12,993 bases of DNA from Nitrosomonas sp. (GCA_021774205.1 JAJFJI010000344.1:1-12993), one strand, 5' to 3'; positions 1 to 7,979 are shown, counted from the stretch's first letter. Notes: generated by a model not told the origin, from the letters alone. Numbers and translations are program-made.

Positions 1-165
1 TATGCAATCGCTCGTCCGGATACTGCAGTATCTTAAGAATAGCCATAAAAAACTTGTGTAATTTGATAAACCAAGCACTGAAGTTAAACCATATGATGAC
101 ACATGAATACAATTAACAAGATTGCGCTCAACAAACAAAGTTCATCTCTGCAACAGAGGTCATCC

Positions 166-1194
166 ATGCGAAATACTATTATATCCGCGATTTTATTCGC
201 CAGCTTGTTTTCTACTTTACCTGTCATGGCAGAAAATTACGGGCTTCGAAGTGATGCACCTGCCCGCCATGTTGTTATTCCTGGCGATACGCTGTGGAGC
301 ATTGCTTCAAAATTTCTAGAAGATCCCTGGCGCTGGCCACAAATCTGGGGACTAAATCGAGAACAAGTAAAAAATCCGCACAAAATCTATCCAGGCGATA
401 TCATTTTACTTGAGAAAACACGTCATGGCCCGCGATTAAGGCTGGCTAATGAAAAAGCGGCGGTAAAACTGTCCCCAAAAGTAAGAACAGAAAAGACGGG
501 GTTTTCGGCCATCCCAAGCATCCCAGCAACAGTAATTGAACCTTTCTTAAGCCAGCCTATTGTAATAAATAAAAATGGACTTGAAAATGCACCCTATGTT
601 ATCGGCTCCAGTGATAATCGCGTTGTATTAGGCGCTGGCGACACCATCTATACCAGCTATCTACCTGAAGATAATGGCACTTCATGGAAAATATTCCGTC
701 CCGGTAAAGCATTTAGAGATCCGGATGCTGATGGGCAAATTCTTGGCTATGAAGCCACTTACCTTGGAGATATTAAAGTTAACGTATTTGCTGAAATCAG
801 CACCGCTACCGTTACTCGTTTTGCTCAGGAAATACAAAAAGGGGATCGACTCGTTGCGTCACCTGGTATTATATTTAATAATTACATGCCACATGCGCCA
901 GAGATGTTCATTAATGGTCGCATTATTTCCGTGTATGGAGGCATTACTGAAATAGGGAGGGGTGCTATTGTTACGCTTAACAAAGGCGCTCGGGATGAAC
1001 TAGAAATGGGTCATGTCCTTGCGGTATATCGAAACAGTCAGACCAATACACACGATGGAAAAATAGTGCAACTGCCCGGTGCACGTATTGGTTTGGTTTT
1101 TGTGTTCCGGGTTTTTGAAAAAGTATCCTATGCGCTAGTTATGCAGAGCACCCAGTATATTCAGATTCTTGACACTGTCGAAACACCACAATAG
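166..1194 (+). CDS. Secreted LysM-domain peptidoglycan-binding protein
   Basis: A 342-residue protein from the start chosen here. That ATG is preceded by AGAGG at 155-159 (6 nt spacing) and opens directly into a signal peptide: basic MRN, a hydrophobic stretch, then a likely signal peptidase I site after VMA (about residue 22). An in-frame ATG at 103 would add 21 polar residues before the signal peptide and has no clear ribosome binding site. Residues about 35-82 form a LysM domain, with the typical GDTLWSIA start and a YPGDIILL end. LysM domains bind the glycan of peptidoglycan, so the mature protein probably sits in the periplasm on the cell wall. The remaining ~260 residues have no motif I recognise. 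Proteins of this type commonly precede dprA in betaproteobacteria, and here dprA begins 18 nt downstream, suggesting co-transcription. The role is unknown beyond wall binding. Confidence 0.9.
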   Translation: MRNTIISAILFASLFSTLPVMAENYGLRSDAPARHVVIPGDTLWSIASKFLEDPWRWPQIWGLNREQVKNPHKIYPGDIILLEKTRHGPRLRLANEKAAVKLSPKVRTEKTGFSAIPSIPATVIEPFLSQPIVINKNGLENAPYVIGSSDNRVVLGAGDTIYTSYLPEDNGTSWKIFRPGKAFRDPDADGQILGYEATYLGDIKVNVFAEISTATVTRFAQEIQKGDRLVASPGIIFNNYMPHAPEMFINGRIISVYGGITEIGRGAIVTLNKGARDELEMGHVLAVYRNSQTNTHDGKIVQLPGARIGLVFVFRVFEKVSYALVMQSTQYIQILDTVETPQ

Positions 1195-1212
1195 TGAAAT
1201 TGCCTATCTTCA

Positions 1213-2304
1213 ATGAAATTTCCGCCAGATGTTGAATCCTGGCTAAACCTCAGCCTAATTGATGGTCTTGGCGACGAATCGATACGTCGTTTACTCGTGG
1301 CTTTTGGGAGTCCATCAGGTGTTTTTTCCGCGAATACCCGCGCACTGGAACGTGTTGTAAAAAAAAACACCGCCGGTAATATATTACGTGGCGCAGACAA
1401 AAAAAAACTCACGGTTGCACTTAATTGGCTGGAAGATCCGGCCAACTCGATAATTACACTGGCTGATGCCGACTATCCAGGTCTGCTGTTAAATATTCCC
1501 GACCCACCACCGCTTCTTTACTTTAAAGGCCAGCGCAAACTTCTCAACACACCTGCGCTGGCCGTTGTTGGAAGCCGTAACGCTACCCCTCAGGGCCTTT
1601 CTAATGCTGAAGCTTTTTCTGAAGCAATCAGTGACGCAGGACTTTGTATTATTAGTGGCATGGCGTTGGGTATTGATACCGCTGCACATCATGGCGGATT
1701 GTCTGGCGCCGCGGCCAGTATTGGCGTGGTCGGCACTGGATTGGATATCGTTTACCCTGCAAGAAATCACGAACTTGCGCATCGACTTGCAAAAGACGGC
1801 GCACTAATTTCCGAATTTCCGCTTGGAATGCCGGCCATTGGCCGTAACTTTCCACGCCGCAACCGCATCATTAGCGGCATGAGCCAAGGCTGCCTGGTGG
1901 TTGAAGCAGCGCTACGAAGTGGCTCATTGATTACCGCCCGCCAGGCATTGGAACAAGGAAGGGACGTACTGGCCATCCCTGGCTCAATTCATTCACCCCT
2001 TTCCAAAGGTTGTCATGCACTCATCAAACAAGGGGCAAAACTGGTCGAAAATACCCAGGATATTCTGGATGAACTCGATTATCAATCAAGCAATAATAAC
2101 GTACATAGAACTGAAAAAATGGGCGCCACCAGTTCAACAGAAGGGACTTTGTTACTCAAACATCTTGGCTATGATATTACTGATATTGACACACTATGTG
2201 TTCGCAGCGGCTTGACGGCGGAGACAGTATCAGCCATGCTATTGACACTTGAACTGGACGGCGTTATCGCCAGTCTACCAGGTGGATATTATCAACGTAT
2301 CTAA
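1213..2304 (+). CDS. dprA: DNA processing protein DprA (Smf)
   Basis: A 363-residue DprA/Smf homologue of normal length. In natural transformation DprA binds incoming single-stranded DNA in the cytoplasm and loads RecA on it. It is also widespread in bacteria not known to be competent. Residues about 8-70 form the N-terminal helix-hairpin-helix/SAM-like part (LSLIDGLGDESIRRLL). The Rossmann-fold DNA-binding core follows at about 85-290, with VVGSRNATPQG (from 118), SGMALGIDTAAH (148-159), GTGLDIVYPARN and the family signature FPRRNRIISG (213-222). The C-terminal ~60 residues form the winged-helix domain (DIDTLCVRSGLTAETV...LELDGVI). The ATG has no clear Shine-Dalgarno sequence and lies 18 nt after the LysM gene stop, so translation may depend on the upstream gene. 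No key residue appears missing. Confidence 0.96.
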   Translation: MKFPPDVESWLNLSLIDGLGDESIRRLLVAFGSPSGVFSANTRALERVVKKNTAGNILRGADKKKLTVALNWLEDPANSIITLADADYPGLLLNIPDPPPLLYFKGQRKLLNTPALAVVGSRNATPQGLSNAEAFSEAISDAGLCIISGMALGIDTAAHHGGLSGAAASIGVVGTGLDIVYPARNHELAHRLAKDGALISEFPLGMPAIGRNFPRRNRIISGMSQGCLVVEAALRSGSLITARQALEQGRDVLAIPGSIHSPLSKGCHALIKQGAKLVENTQDILDELDYQSSNNNVHRTEKMGATSSTEGTLLLKHLGYDITDIDTLCVRSGLTAETVSAMLLTLELDGVIASLPGGYYQRI

Positions 2305-2421
2305 GGATTTCACGAGACAAATTAGTTGTATACTGTAAAAAAATAACGTCAGCATTCAGAATATGCGGCACTCATTAACGACCCATCCGGACAGACATAT
2401 ACTACTGTTCTCTGGATTTAT

Positions 2422-2451
2422 TTGTATAAGTAACGATTTTAAGGTTATAAC
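2422..2451 (+). promoter_or_regulatory. Weak candidate promoter for smg
   Basis: TTGTAT (2422-2427), an 18-bp spacer and TATAAC (2446-2451) resemble a sigma70 promoter; the -10 box matches at five of six positions and the -35 box only at three. Transcription would begin just ahead of the AAGG at 2463-2466 that precedes the smg start. The dprA-smg gap (167 bp) is long enough for its own promoter, but the match is weak. Confidence 0.25.
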
Positions 2452-2471
2452 TTAAATAACTCAAGGCGGCT

Positions 2472-2930
2472 ATGTTTGATATTCTTGTTTATTTATTTGA
2501 AAATTATTTTGATTCTGGGAGTCATCCCGATTCTGCTACGCTTACTCGCAAACTTACGTTAGCGGGTTTTGACAATGACGAAATCACACAAGCACTTGAC
2601 TGGTTATCCGAGCTCGCACAACTTGAGACAGATAGTTATCCAGCCACATTAGCGCAAAATCACTCGTTTCGCTGTTACGCTTCATTTGAAATGGAAAAAA
2701 TTGATGCAGAAGGACGCGGCTTTATTATGTTTCTTGAACAAACAGGCATTCTTAATCCATTGCAACGTGAGGTATTAATCGATCAAGTTTTAGCGATGGA
2801 CGAAAACACACCAAGCCTAGAAAAAATTAAACTCATTGTTCTGACTCAACTATGGATAAAAAATCAATTGACAGACCAAACTATTATGGAGAAATTACTG
2901 TTAGAAAATGATTCATATTACCTGCATTAA
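2472..2930 (+). CDS. smg: Smg family protein (DUF494)
   Basis: A 152-residue protein, close to the usual ~155 of the Smg/DUF494 family. The N-terminus MFDILVYLFENYFDSG is the family hallmark, followed by the helical stretch LTRKLTLAGFDNDEITQALDWLSEL. The C-terminal half has the conserved block RGFIMFLEQTGILNPLQREVLIDQVLA. The molecular function is not established; the gene is habitually next to dprA and a type IA topoisomerase gene in beta- and gammaproteobacteria, which suggests a link to DNA handling but does not prove it. An AAGGCGG ribosome binding site lies a few bases before the ATG. It is separated by 167 bp from dprA and 146 bp from topB, so the three may not form one transcript. Confidence 0.93.
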   Translation: MFDILVYLFENYFDSGSHPDSATLTRKLTLAGFDNDEITQALDWLSELAQLETDSYPATLAQNHSFRCYASFEMEKIDAEGRGFIMFLEQTGILNPLQREVLIDQVLAMDENTPSLEKIKLIVLTQLWIKNQLTDQTIMEKLLLENDSYYLH

Positions 2931-3076
2931 TCATCAAAAAAGCGCCTTTCTTTAACTGAACGCTTAAACAGAATCGCTGCCGGATTTACTGCACCCATCG
3001 CTCAATAATTGCGCCATGGGCATTGGCTAAAAATTGCAGACGGCTATTACTAATTCATATTTTCAACTAGAAGCTC

Positions 3077-5584
3077 ATGGACAAGGTCCTAATAATTGCT
3101 GAGAAACCTTCGGTAGCTACCGATATTGCACGCATACTTGGCAATTTTACGAAACACACCGATTATTTCGAGAATGACCAATACGTATTGACATCTGCTG
3201 TTGGCCACCTGCTCGAACTTGCCGTGCCAGACGAGTTTGAAGTTAAGCGTGGCAAGTGGAGTTTTGCTAATCTGCCAGTCATTCCTCCACATTTTGATCT
3301 TAAACCCATTGAAAAAACTGCGGCACGTCTAAGACTCATCACCAAACTTATCAAACGTAAAGATGTGGATGCGCTTATCAATGCATGTGATGCTGGGCGT
3401 GAAGGAGAATTGATTTTTAGTTACATCGTTCGCCATACCAAGACAAAGAAACCGATCAAACGTCTCTGGCTGCAATCGATGACACCCGAATCGATTCGTC
3501 AAGGATTCACCAAGTTACTTGATGATTCTGAAGTTCAACCACTGGCAGAGGCGGCGGTCAGTCGCTCGGAGTCCGATTGGCTGGTTGGGATCAATGGTAC
3601 CCGCACCATGACTGCTTTCAATTCCCAGGAAGGTGGTTTCCATAAAACAACCGTTGGACGAGTGCAAACACCCACATTGGCAATTATTGTTGAACGAGAA
3701 GAAGCAATAAAGAAATTTAAACCAAAAAACTACTGGGAAGTGCATGGCACCTTTGCCACTGAAAACGGAGAATACATTGGAAAATGGTTTAACGAGAATT
3801 TCGCCAAAGATAAAAAAAACAGCGAACTGAAAGCCGAACGGCTATGGGATCAAGATAAAGCAAACGCTATTCAAGTCAATTGCCAGGACAAACCAGGCAG
3901 TGTCAGCGAAGAAAGCAAACCTGCCAGGGAGACCTGCCCTTTGCTTTACGATCTCACTAGCCTGCAACGAGACGCCAACAGCCGTTTTGGTTTTTCAGCA
4001 AAAGCCACCTTGGGACTTGCACAGGCACTCTATGAAAAACATAAGGTTTTGACCTATCCTCGAACGGATTCCCGCGCACTGCCAGAAGATTATATTGCCA
4101 CGGTTAAAGACACCCTGAATGCACTAAAAGAAACCAACTATGGCGAATTCGCCAGACAAATTCTTAAGGAAAACTGGGTAATACCCAACAAGCGCATTTT
4201 TAATAACACCAAAATTTCCGACCATTTCGCAATTATTCCGACTGCACTCGAGCCCAAAAAGCTGAATGAAGCAGAAACCAAACTCTACGACTTAGTGACC
4301 AAACGTTTTCTGGCCATCTTTTTCCCTGCGGCTGAACTACTCGTAACCACCCGGATCACACGTGTTGAAAACGAACCATTTAAGACTGAAGGCAGGGTAA
4401 TGGTCAATCCTGGCTGGCAAGTTGTTTATGGTAAAACTGTTCAGCACAAATCAGACAGTGACGCCACATTGGTCGCAATCACACCAGGCAAATCCGTCAC
4501 AACAGAAGCGATAGAAGTGATTGCCAACCAGACGCGACCACCTGCTAGATTTAATGAAGCCACGCTTTTATCCGCCATGGAGGGAGCAGGGAAGCTGGTC
4601 GAACATGAAGAACTTCGTGAAGCCATGCGCGCAAAAGGATTGGGCACGCCTGCTACGCGCGCTGCAATTATTGAGGGTCTTGTATCTGAGCATTACATTC
4701 AGCGTCTGGGTCGCGAACTGCAACCAACGGCCAAAGCCTTTTCTCTGGTTACATTATTACGTGGCCTAAAAATTCCTGAACTGATTTCACCTGAATTAAC
4801 TGGCGACTGGGAGTTTAAATTACGTCAGATTGAACAGGGTGAACTTAAGCGCAGCGAATTTATGGAAAAAATTGCCGACATGACTCGACACATTGTGGAA
4901 CAGGCAAAAAATAACCGCGGCGAAACCATCAGCGGGGATTTCGCCACACTCAAATCATCCTGCCCTAAATGCGGCGGTGTCGTTCATGAAACCTACAAAA
5001 AATTTCAATGTCAACAATGTGAGTTTGCGCTCTGGAAAATATTGGCTGGACGCCAGTTTGACGTGGAAGAGATGGAAACATTGATCACGCAAAGCGAGGT
5101 TGGTCCATTACAGGGTTTTCGCAGCAAAATGGGGCGCTTGTTCAACGCCAACATCAAACTTACTGACGAATTTGAGATGAAATTCGACTTTGGCAATGAA
5201 AATGAAGAAAATACTAAAGATGTTGATTTCACTGACCAGGCGCCACTAGGAAAATGTCCAAAATGCGGCAATTCGGTTTTTGAACATGGTATGTTCTATA
5301 TCTGCGAAAAATCGGTCGGATCGACGCGCAGCTGCGATTTCAAGACCGGAAAAATAATTCTTAACCGCCCTATTGAGCAGGAGCAGGTTGTCAAATTACT
5401 GCAGACTGGAAAAACCGATTTACTGACCAAATTTACTTCTAAAAAGGGGCGCCCCTTTTCCGCCTATCTCGCAGTTGATGCAAATGGAAAAATAGGGTTT
5501 GAGTTTGAGCAGAAAAAACCCAAAACGGACGTAAAAAAAACCAAGGCGCAGAAAAACAGTAAAGCTTCAGCAAAGACACCATAG
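3077..5584 (+). CDS. topB: DNA topoisomerase III, type IA, with two C-terminal repeat modules
   Basis: An 835-residue type IA topoisomerase that cuts one DNA strand through a 5'-phosphotyrosine and passes another strand, resolving precatenanes and recombination intermediates. The Toprim domain (about 1-140) carries E9 in IIAEKPS and the DAGREGE acidic motif at 105-111. The second aspartate of the textbook DxDxE is Gly107, a common TopB-type variant. The catalytic tyrosine is Y327 in LTYPRTDSRAL, matching Y328 of the E. coli enzyme. After the core (to about 610) come two repeats of the topoisomerase C-terminal type. The first has four cysteines (C629, C632, C645, C648) and GFRSKMGRLF. The second (C727, C730, C743, C753) ends in FTSKKGRPFSAYL. 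A Lys/Ala/Ser-rich tail closes the protein. It is about 180 residues longer than E. coli TopB, as in other betaproteobacterial copies beside smg. The start has only a weak ribosome binding site. Confidence 0.94.
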   Translation: MDKVLIIAEKPSVATDIARILGNFTKHTDYFENDQYVLTSAVGHLLELAVPDEFEVKRGKWSFANLPVIPPHFDLKPIEKTAARLRLITKLIKRKDVDALINACDAGREGELIFSYIVRHTKTKKPIKRLWLQSMTPESIRQGFTKLLDDSEVQPLAEAAVSRSESDWLVGINGTRTMTAFNSQEGGFHKTTVGRVQTPTLAIIVEREEAIKKFKPKNYWEVHGTFATENGEYIGKWFNENFAKDKKNSELKAERLWDQDKANAIQVNCQDKPGSVSEESKPARETCPLLYDLTSLQRDANSRFGFSAKATLGLAQALYEKHKVLTYPRTDSRALPEDYIATVKDTLNALKETNYGEFARQILKENWVIPNKRIFNNTKISDHFAIIPTALEPKKLNEAETKLYDLVTKRFLAIFFPAAELLVTTRITRVENEPFKTEGRVMVNPGWQVVYGKTVQHKSDSDATLVAITPGKSVTTEAIEVIANQTRPPARFNEATLLSAMEGAGKLVEHEELREAMRAKGLGTPATRAAIIEGLVSEHYIQRLGRELQPTAKAFSLVTLLRGLKIPELISPELTGDWEFKLRQIEQGELKRSEFMEKIADMTRHIVEQAKNNRGETISGDFATLKSSCPKCGGVVHETYKKFQCQQCEFALWKILAGRQFDVEEMETLITQSEVGPLQGFRSKMGRLFNANIKLTDEFEMKFDFGNENEENTKDVDFTDQAPLGKCPKCGNSVFEHGMFYICEKSVGSTRSCDFKTGKIILNRPIEQEQVVKLLQTGKTDLLTKFTSKKGRPFSAYLAVDANGKIGFEFEQKKPKTDVKKTKAQKNSKASAKTP

Positions 5585-5599
5585 TCACCGCTAACCACC

Positions 5600-5679
5600 A
5601 CTGTTTGGCGAGATGCCGGAACAAACACATATAATTTACACACAGAAAAAGATGGTCAAATATGCTATCGCCAAACAGT
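5600..5679. repeat. Perfect 12-bp inverted repeat between convergent genes
   Basis: ACTGTTTGGCGA at 5600-5611 is exactly reverse-complemented at 5668-5679, with 56 bases between. It fills most of the gap between the end of topB (+) and the end of the small membrane-protein gene (-). No T tract follows either arm, so it is not a standard intrinsic terminator. It could be a transcript 3'-end structure, the ends of a small relic element or a protein-binding site. Confidence 0.5.
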
Positions 5680-5700
5680 ATCGGCCAGGATGGCTACTGC

Positions 5701-5961
5701 TCAAGTATAGAAATTTAGGATGTACTTGGCTATTCCAGTGGTTGCAAGAATTACCAACATCAAGCCGCCAATCATTGCAACACCCTCTATAAGAATTGAC
5801 ACAAAAGCGATGCCGCCATTAGCAAATTCCTCGTCCCCCAGGTTGTTCTTTCTCCGGACTTTCCGGCCTCTTACCCAAATCTGTAACCAGATAGCAAACG
5901 GAATAGCAAGTAAAGAAAACATTAATGCTATTTCAGCATCTTCCATCATCATTGATTCCAT
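5701..5961 (-). CDS. Small two-helix membrane protein, function unknown
   Basis: An 86-residue protein I do not recognise. It reads as a two-segment inner-membrane protein. An acidic N-terminus (MESMMMEDAE) is followed by a hydrophobic segment at about 11-30, a very basic loop RGRKVRRKNN (31-40), an acidic GDEE, and a second long hydrophobic segment at about 51-78. By the positive-inside rule the basic loop should face the cytoplasm, with both ends outside. The minus-strand start has a strong ribosome binding site (AAGAAAGAGG, about 7 nt before the ATG), which favours this ORF over the plus-strand one covering the same bases. Further Met codons at 4-6 are alternative starts. It is convergent with topB and divergent from aroA and probably transcribed alone. 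Nothing visible gives a function. Confidence 0.65.
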   Translation of the reverse strand: MESMMMEDAEIALMFSLLAIPFAIWLQIWVRGRKVRRKNNLGDEEFANGGIAFVSILIEGVAMIGGLMLVILATTGIAKYILNFYT

Positions 5962-6423
5962 TAATTAACCTCTTTCTTTATAAAAATTACAATAATCTAT
6001 TAGATACGTTGATCTACATTACACAAACCAGAATATCCATCAATGCAGCCACCTTTAGTATTCATGGAACAGATACCGAAGGCAACCTAAAAACGCAAGC
6101 ATGATTACACAGATTGATGAAATATTCGTTCAAATAAGCCTAAAATATTCTAAAAATCCCAAAGAGTATGATAACCTCCGAGAAATTAGTTCATCGCACA
6201 ATAGATTACCTCAAACATGTAGAATTGATAAATACTTTTTCCATATTTTTGATACAAAATAATGCCAGTTAAACTCGACTGTCTGTCATCCAATTTACCA
6301 TCCTGGAATTTTTTTTCATAGAGATCTTGCGAACTGATGAAACATCCAGAGCAAGCATTACGACAAATTCAAATTGCAAAAGTTTTTTGATGGCTATCTG
6401 CAACTTTATACTTCCAACATAGA
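5962..6423. other. 462-bp AT-rich gap without a convincing gene
   Basis: This divergent interval should hold promoters for the minus-strand membrane gene and for aroA. I see only TATACT at 6407-6412 just before aroA, with no good -35 partner. Three short plus-strand reading frames lie in it: 6101-6262 (53 codons, ATG, no ribosome binding site), 6262-6321 (19 codons) and 6337-6390 (17 codons, MKHPEQALRQIQIAKVF). The last would continue sensibly (as DGYLQLYTSNIE) if one T of the run at 6383-6388 were removed. The pattern suggests decayed coding sequence but is too short to identify. No RNA gene is evident. Confidence 0.4.
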
Positions 6424-7734
6424 ATGAAATGGCTTGATCTCCCAGTTGTCGCCACTGCTCAAGGAAAAGTACAACTACCTGGTTCCAAGAGTATTTCCAA
6501 TCGCATTCTATTGCTTGCTGCGTTGGCTGATGGCGTCACCCATATCCATGACTTGCTCGCTTCCGATGATACCGCACGAATGCTGGAAGCACTCAGAATA
6601 CTTGGCGTATCGATTAGCCAGACAGGGGAAAATGATTATCAGATAGAAGGTTGCAATGGAAAATTTCCAGCCCGTGAAGCAGATTTATTTCTTGGCAATG
6701 CGGGCACCGCATTCCGGCCTTTGGCTGCCGTTCTTGCAATAATGAATGGAAGCTACCGGTTGTCTGGCGTGGCGCGAATGCATGAACGTCCCATTGCAGA
6801 TCTGGTTGACTCGCTGCGGCATCTGGGCGCAAGCATCACCTATCTCGGTAACGAAGGCTTTCCCCCATTGACAATAAAACCCGCCGAAATAAATTCCACT
6901 AACACCCACACGTTAACAGTCAAGGGGAATGTTTCCAGTCAATTTTTATCCGGTTTGTTAATGGCGTTACCATTAACTGGAAAACCATCAACGATTCATG
7001 TGACCGGCGACCTGATCTCGCGACCCTACGTTGAACTCACCCTCGCGCAAATGAAGCGCTTTGGCATACAAGTTGAATGTAACGAACAGAATCACTTCGT
7101 ACTACCCGGCAAGCAGTTCTATCAGAGCCCCGGTGACATTAACATTGAAGGGGACGCCTCCTCGGCTTCATACTTTCTTGCCGCTGGTGCAATTGGCCAT
7201 GGTCCAGTGCGTGTACTAGGGGTGGGGCGTAACAGCCTGCAAGGCGATATTCGCTTTACTGAAGTATTGGAAAAAATGGGGGCGCATATTACACTGGGAG
7301 ACAAATGGATTGAATCACGTGGATTATCTTCTAGCCAGACTGACAAGCCGCTAAAAGGGATAGATTTTGATTGCAATCATATACCGGATGCCGCAATGAC
7401 AATCGCGGTTACCGCGTTATTTGCTAGCGGCATTACCACACTTAGAAACATTGCCAGCTGGCGCTTAAAAGAAACCGACCGTCTTTCAGCCATGGCAAAG
7501 GAGCTGCGTAAACTGGGCGCCGACGTTGAAGAAGGCGCTGATTTTTTACGTATTAAACCACCGGCTAGAAAAATTACACCGAATGCAGCGATCGACACAT
7601 ACGACGATCACCGTATGGCGATGTGCTTTTCATTGGCATCTTTTGGCGCGCCCATACGTATTAACGACCCAGATTGCGTGACCAAAACTTTCCCGAGTTA
7701 TTTTGAAAAATTTGCACAGATCACGCATCCTTAA
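6424..7734 (+). CDS. aroA: 3-phosphoshikimate 1-carboxyvinyltransferase (EPSP synthase)
   Basis: A 436-residue EPSP synthase, a normal length for the stand-alone enzyme. It transfers the enolpyruvyl group of phosphoenolpyruvate to shikimate-3-phosphate, the sixth step of the cytoplasmic shikimate pathway. Visible motifs are LPGSKSISNR (18-27, with K22, S23 and R27 aligning with the E. coli substrate-binding residues), GNAGTAFRPL (91-100, the phosphoenolpyruvate site), RMHERPIADL, SSQFLSGLLMALPL, and near the end YDDHRMAMCFSL and DPDCVTKTFPSYF. The Gly of the NAGTA motif is retained, as in ordinary class I glyphosate-sensitive enzymes; sensitivity itself is inferred. The ATG has no obvious Shine-Dalgarno sequence, but the N-terminus aligns well with known AroA, so the start is credible. 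In related genomes aroA directly precedes cmk; here a 293-bp gap with an inverted-repeat element separates them. Confidence 0.97.
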   Translation: MKWLDLPVVATAQGKVQLPGSKSISNRILLLAALADGVTHIHDLLASDDTARMLEALRILGVSISQTGENDYQIEGCNGKFPAREADLFLGNAGTAFRPLAAVLAIMNGSYRLSGVARMHERPIADLVDSLRHLGASITYLGNEGFPPLTIKPAEINSTNTHTLTVKGNVSSQFLSGLLMALPLTGKPSTIHVTGDLISRPYVELTLAQMKRFGIQVECNEQNHFVLPGKQFYQSPGDINIEGDASSASYFLAAGAIGHGPVRVLGVGRNSLQGDIRFTEVLEKMGAHITLGDKWIESRGLSSSQTDKPLKGIDFDCNHIPDAAMTIAVTALFASGITTLRNIASWRLKETDRLSAMAKELRKLGADVEEGADFLRIKPPARKITPNAAIDTYDDHRMAMCFSLASFGAPIRINDPDCVTKTFPSYFEKFAQITHP

Positions 7735-7735
7735 T

Positions 7736-7979
7736 TTAACCTAAAATCCTCAGTTGACCGCAACAGTAATGAGTCATCTCATGAAAAGAAGACGCATATT
7801 TCTCTCTATGACACGCACCTTTAAGGGGAGGAGCGCGATGATGCTTATAGCATGCCGTTGTTTCTTTTTTACTGCGTTGCAATTCGTTGTAATAACGAGT
7901 TACTACGTCTTCATTGTGCCTTGCCAAAAAGAAACAACAACGCACGCTATACACCACCCAACTGAGGATTTTGGCTTAA
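7736..7979. mobile_element. Putative MITE-like element with 21-bp terminal inverted repeats
   Basis: The interval begins at 7736-7756 and ends at 7959-7979 with 21-base arms that are reverse complements at 19 of 21 positions; the central 14 bases AAAATCCTCAGTTG match exactly. TTAA occurs at both outer ends, so a TA or TTAA target duplication is possible but cannot be told apart from the repeat itself. Inside lies a second inverted repeat (7846-7869 with 7926-7951). No transposase is encoded; the ORFs on both strands look like chance frames. The size and ends fit a non-autonomous transposable element or deletion relic lodged between aroA and cmk. A structured untranslated or small RNA is the main alternative. 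Confidence 0.45.

Noticed and set aside
2939..2965. Weak hairpin AAGCG...CGCTT after smg as a terminator
   Set aside because: The stem is only five pairs with a 16-base or longer loop and no T tract.
3389..3409. Gly107 in place of the second Asp of the topoisomerase acidic motif as a catalytic defect
   Set aside because: DAGREGE is a common form in TopB-type enzymes; the other acidic residues and Tyr327 are present, so the enzyme is probably active.
5720..5968. Plus-strand 82-codon ORF opposite the small membrane-protein gene
   Set aside because: It has no ribosome binding site and a composition typical of an antisense frame, while the minus-strand ORF has a strong site and coherent membrane topology.
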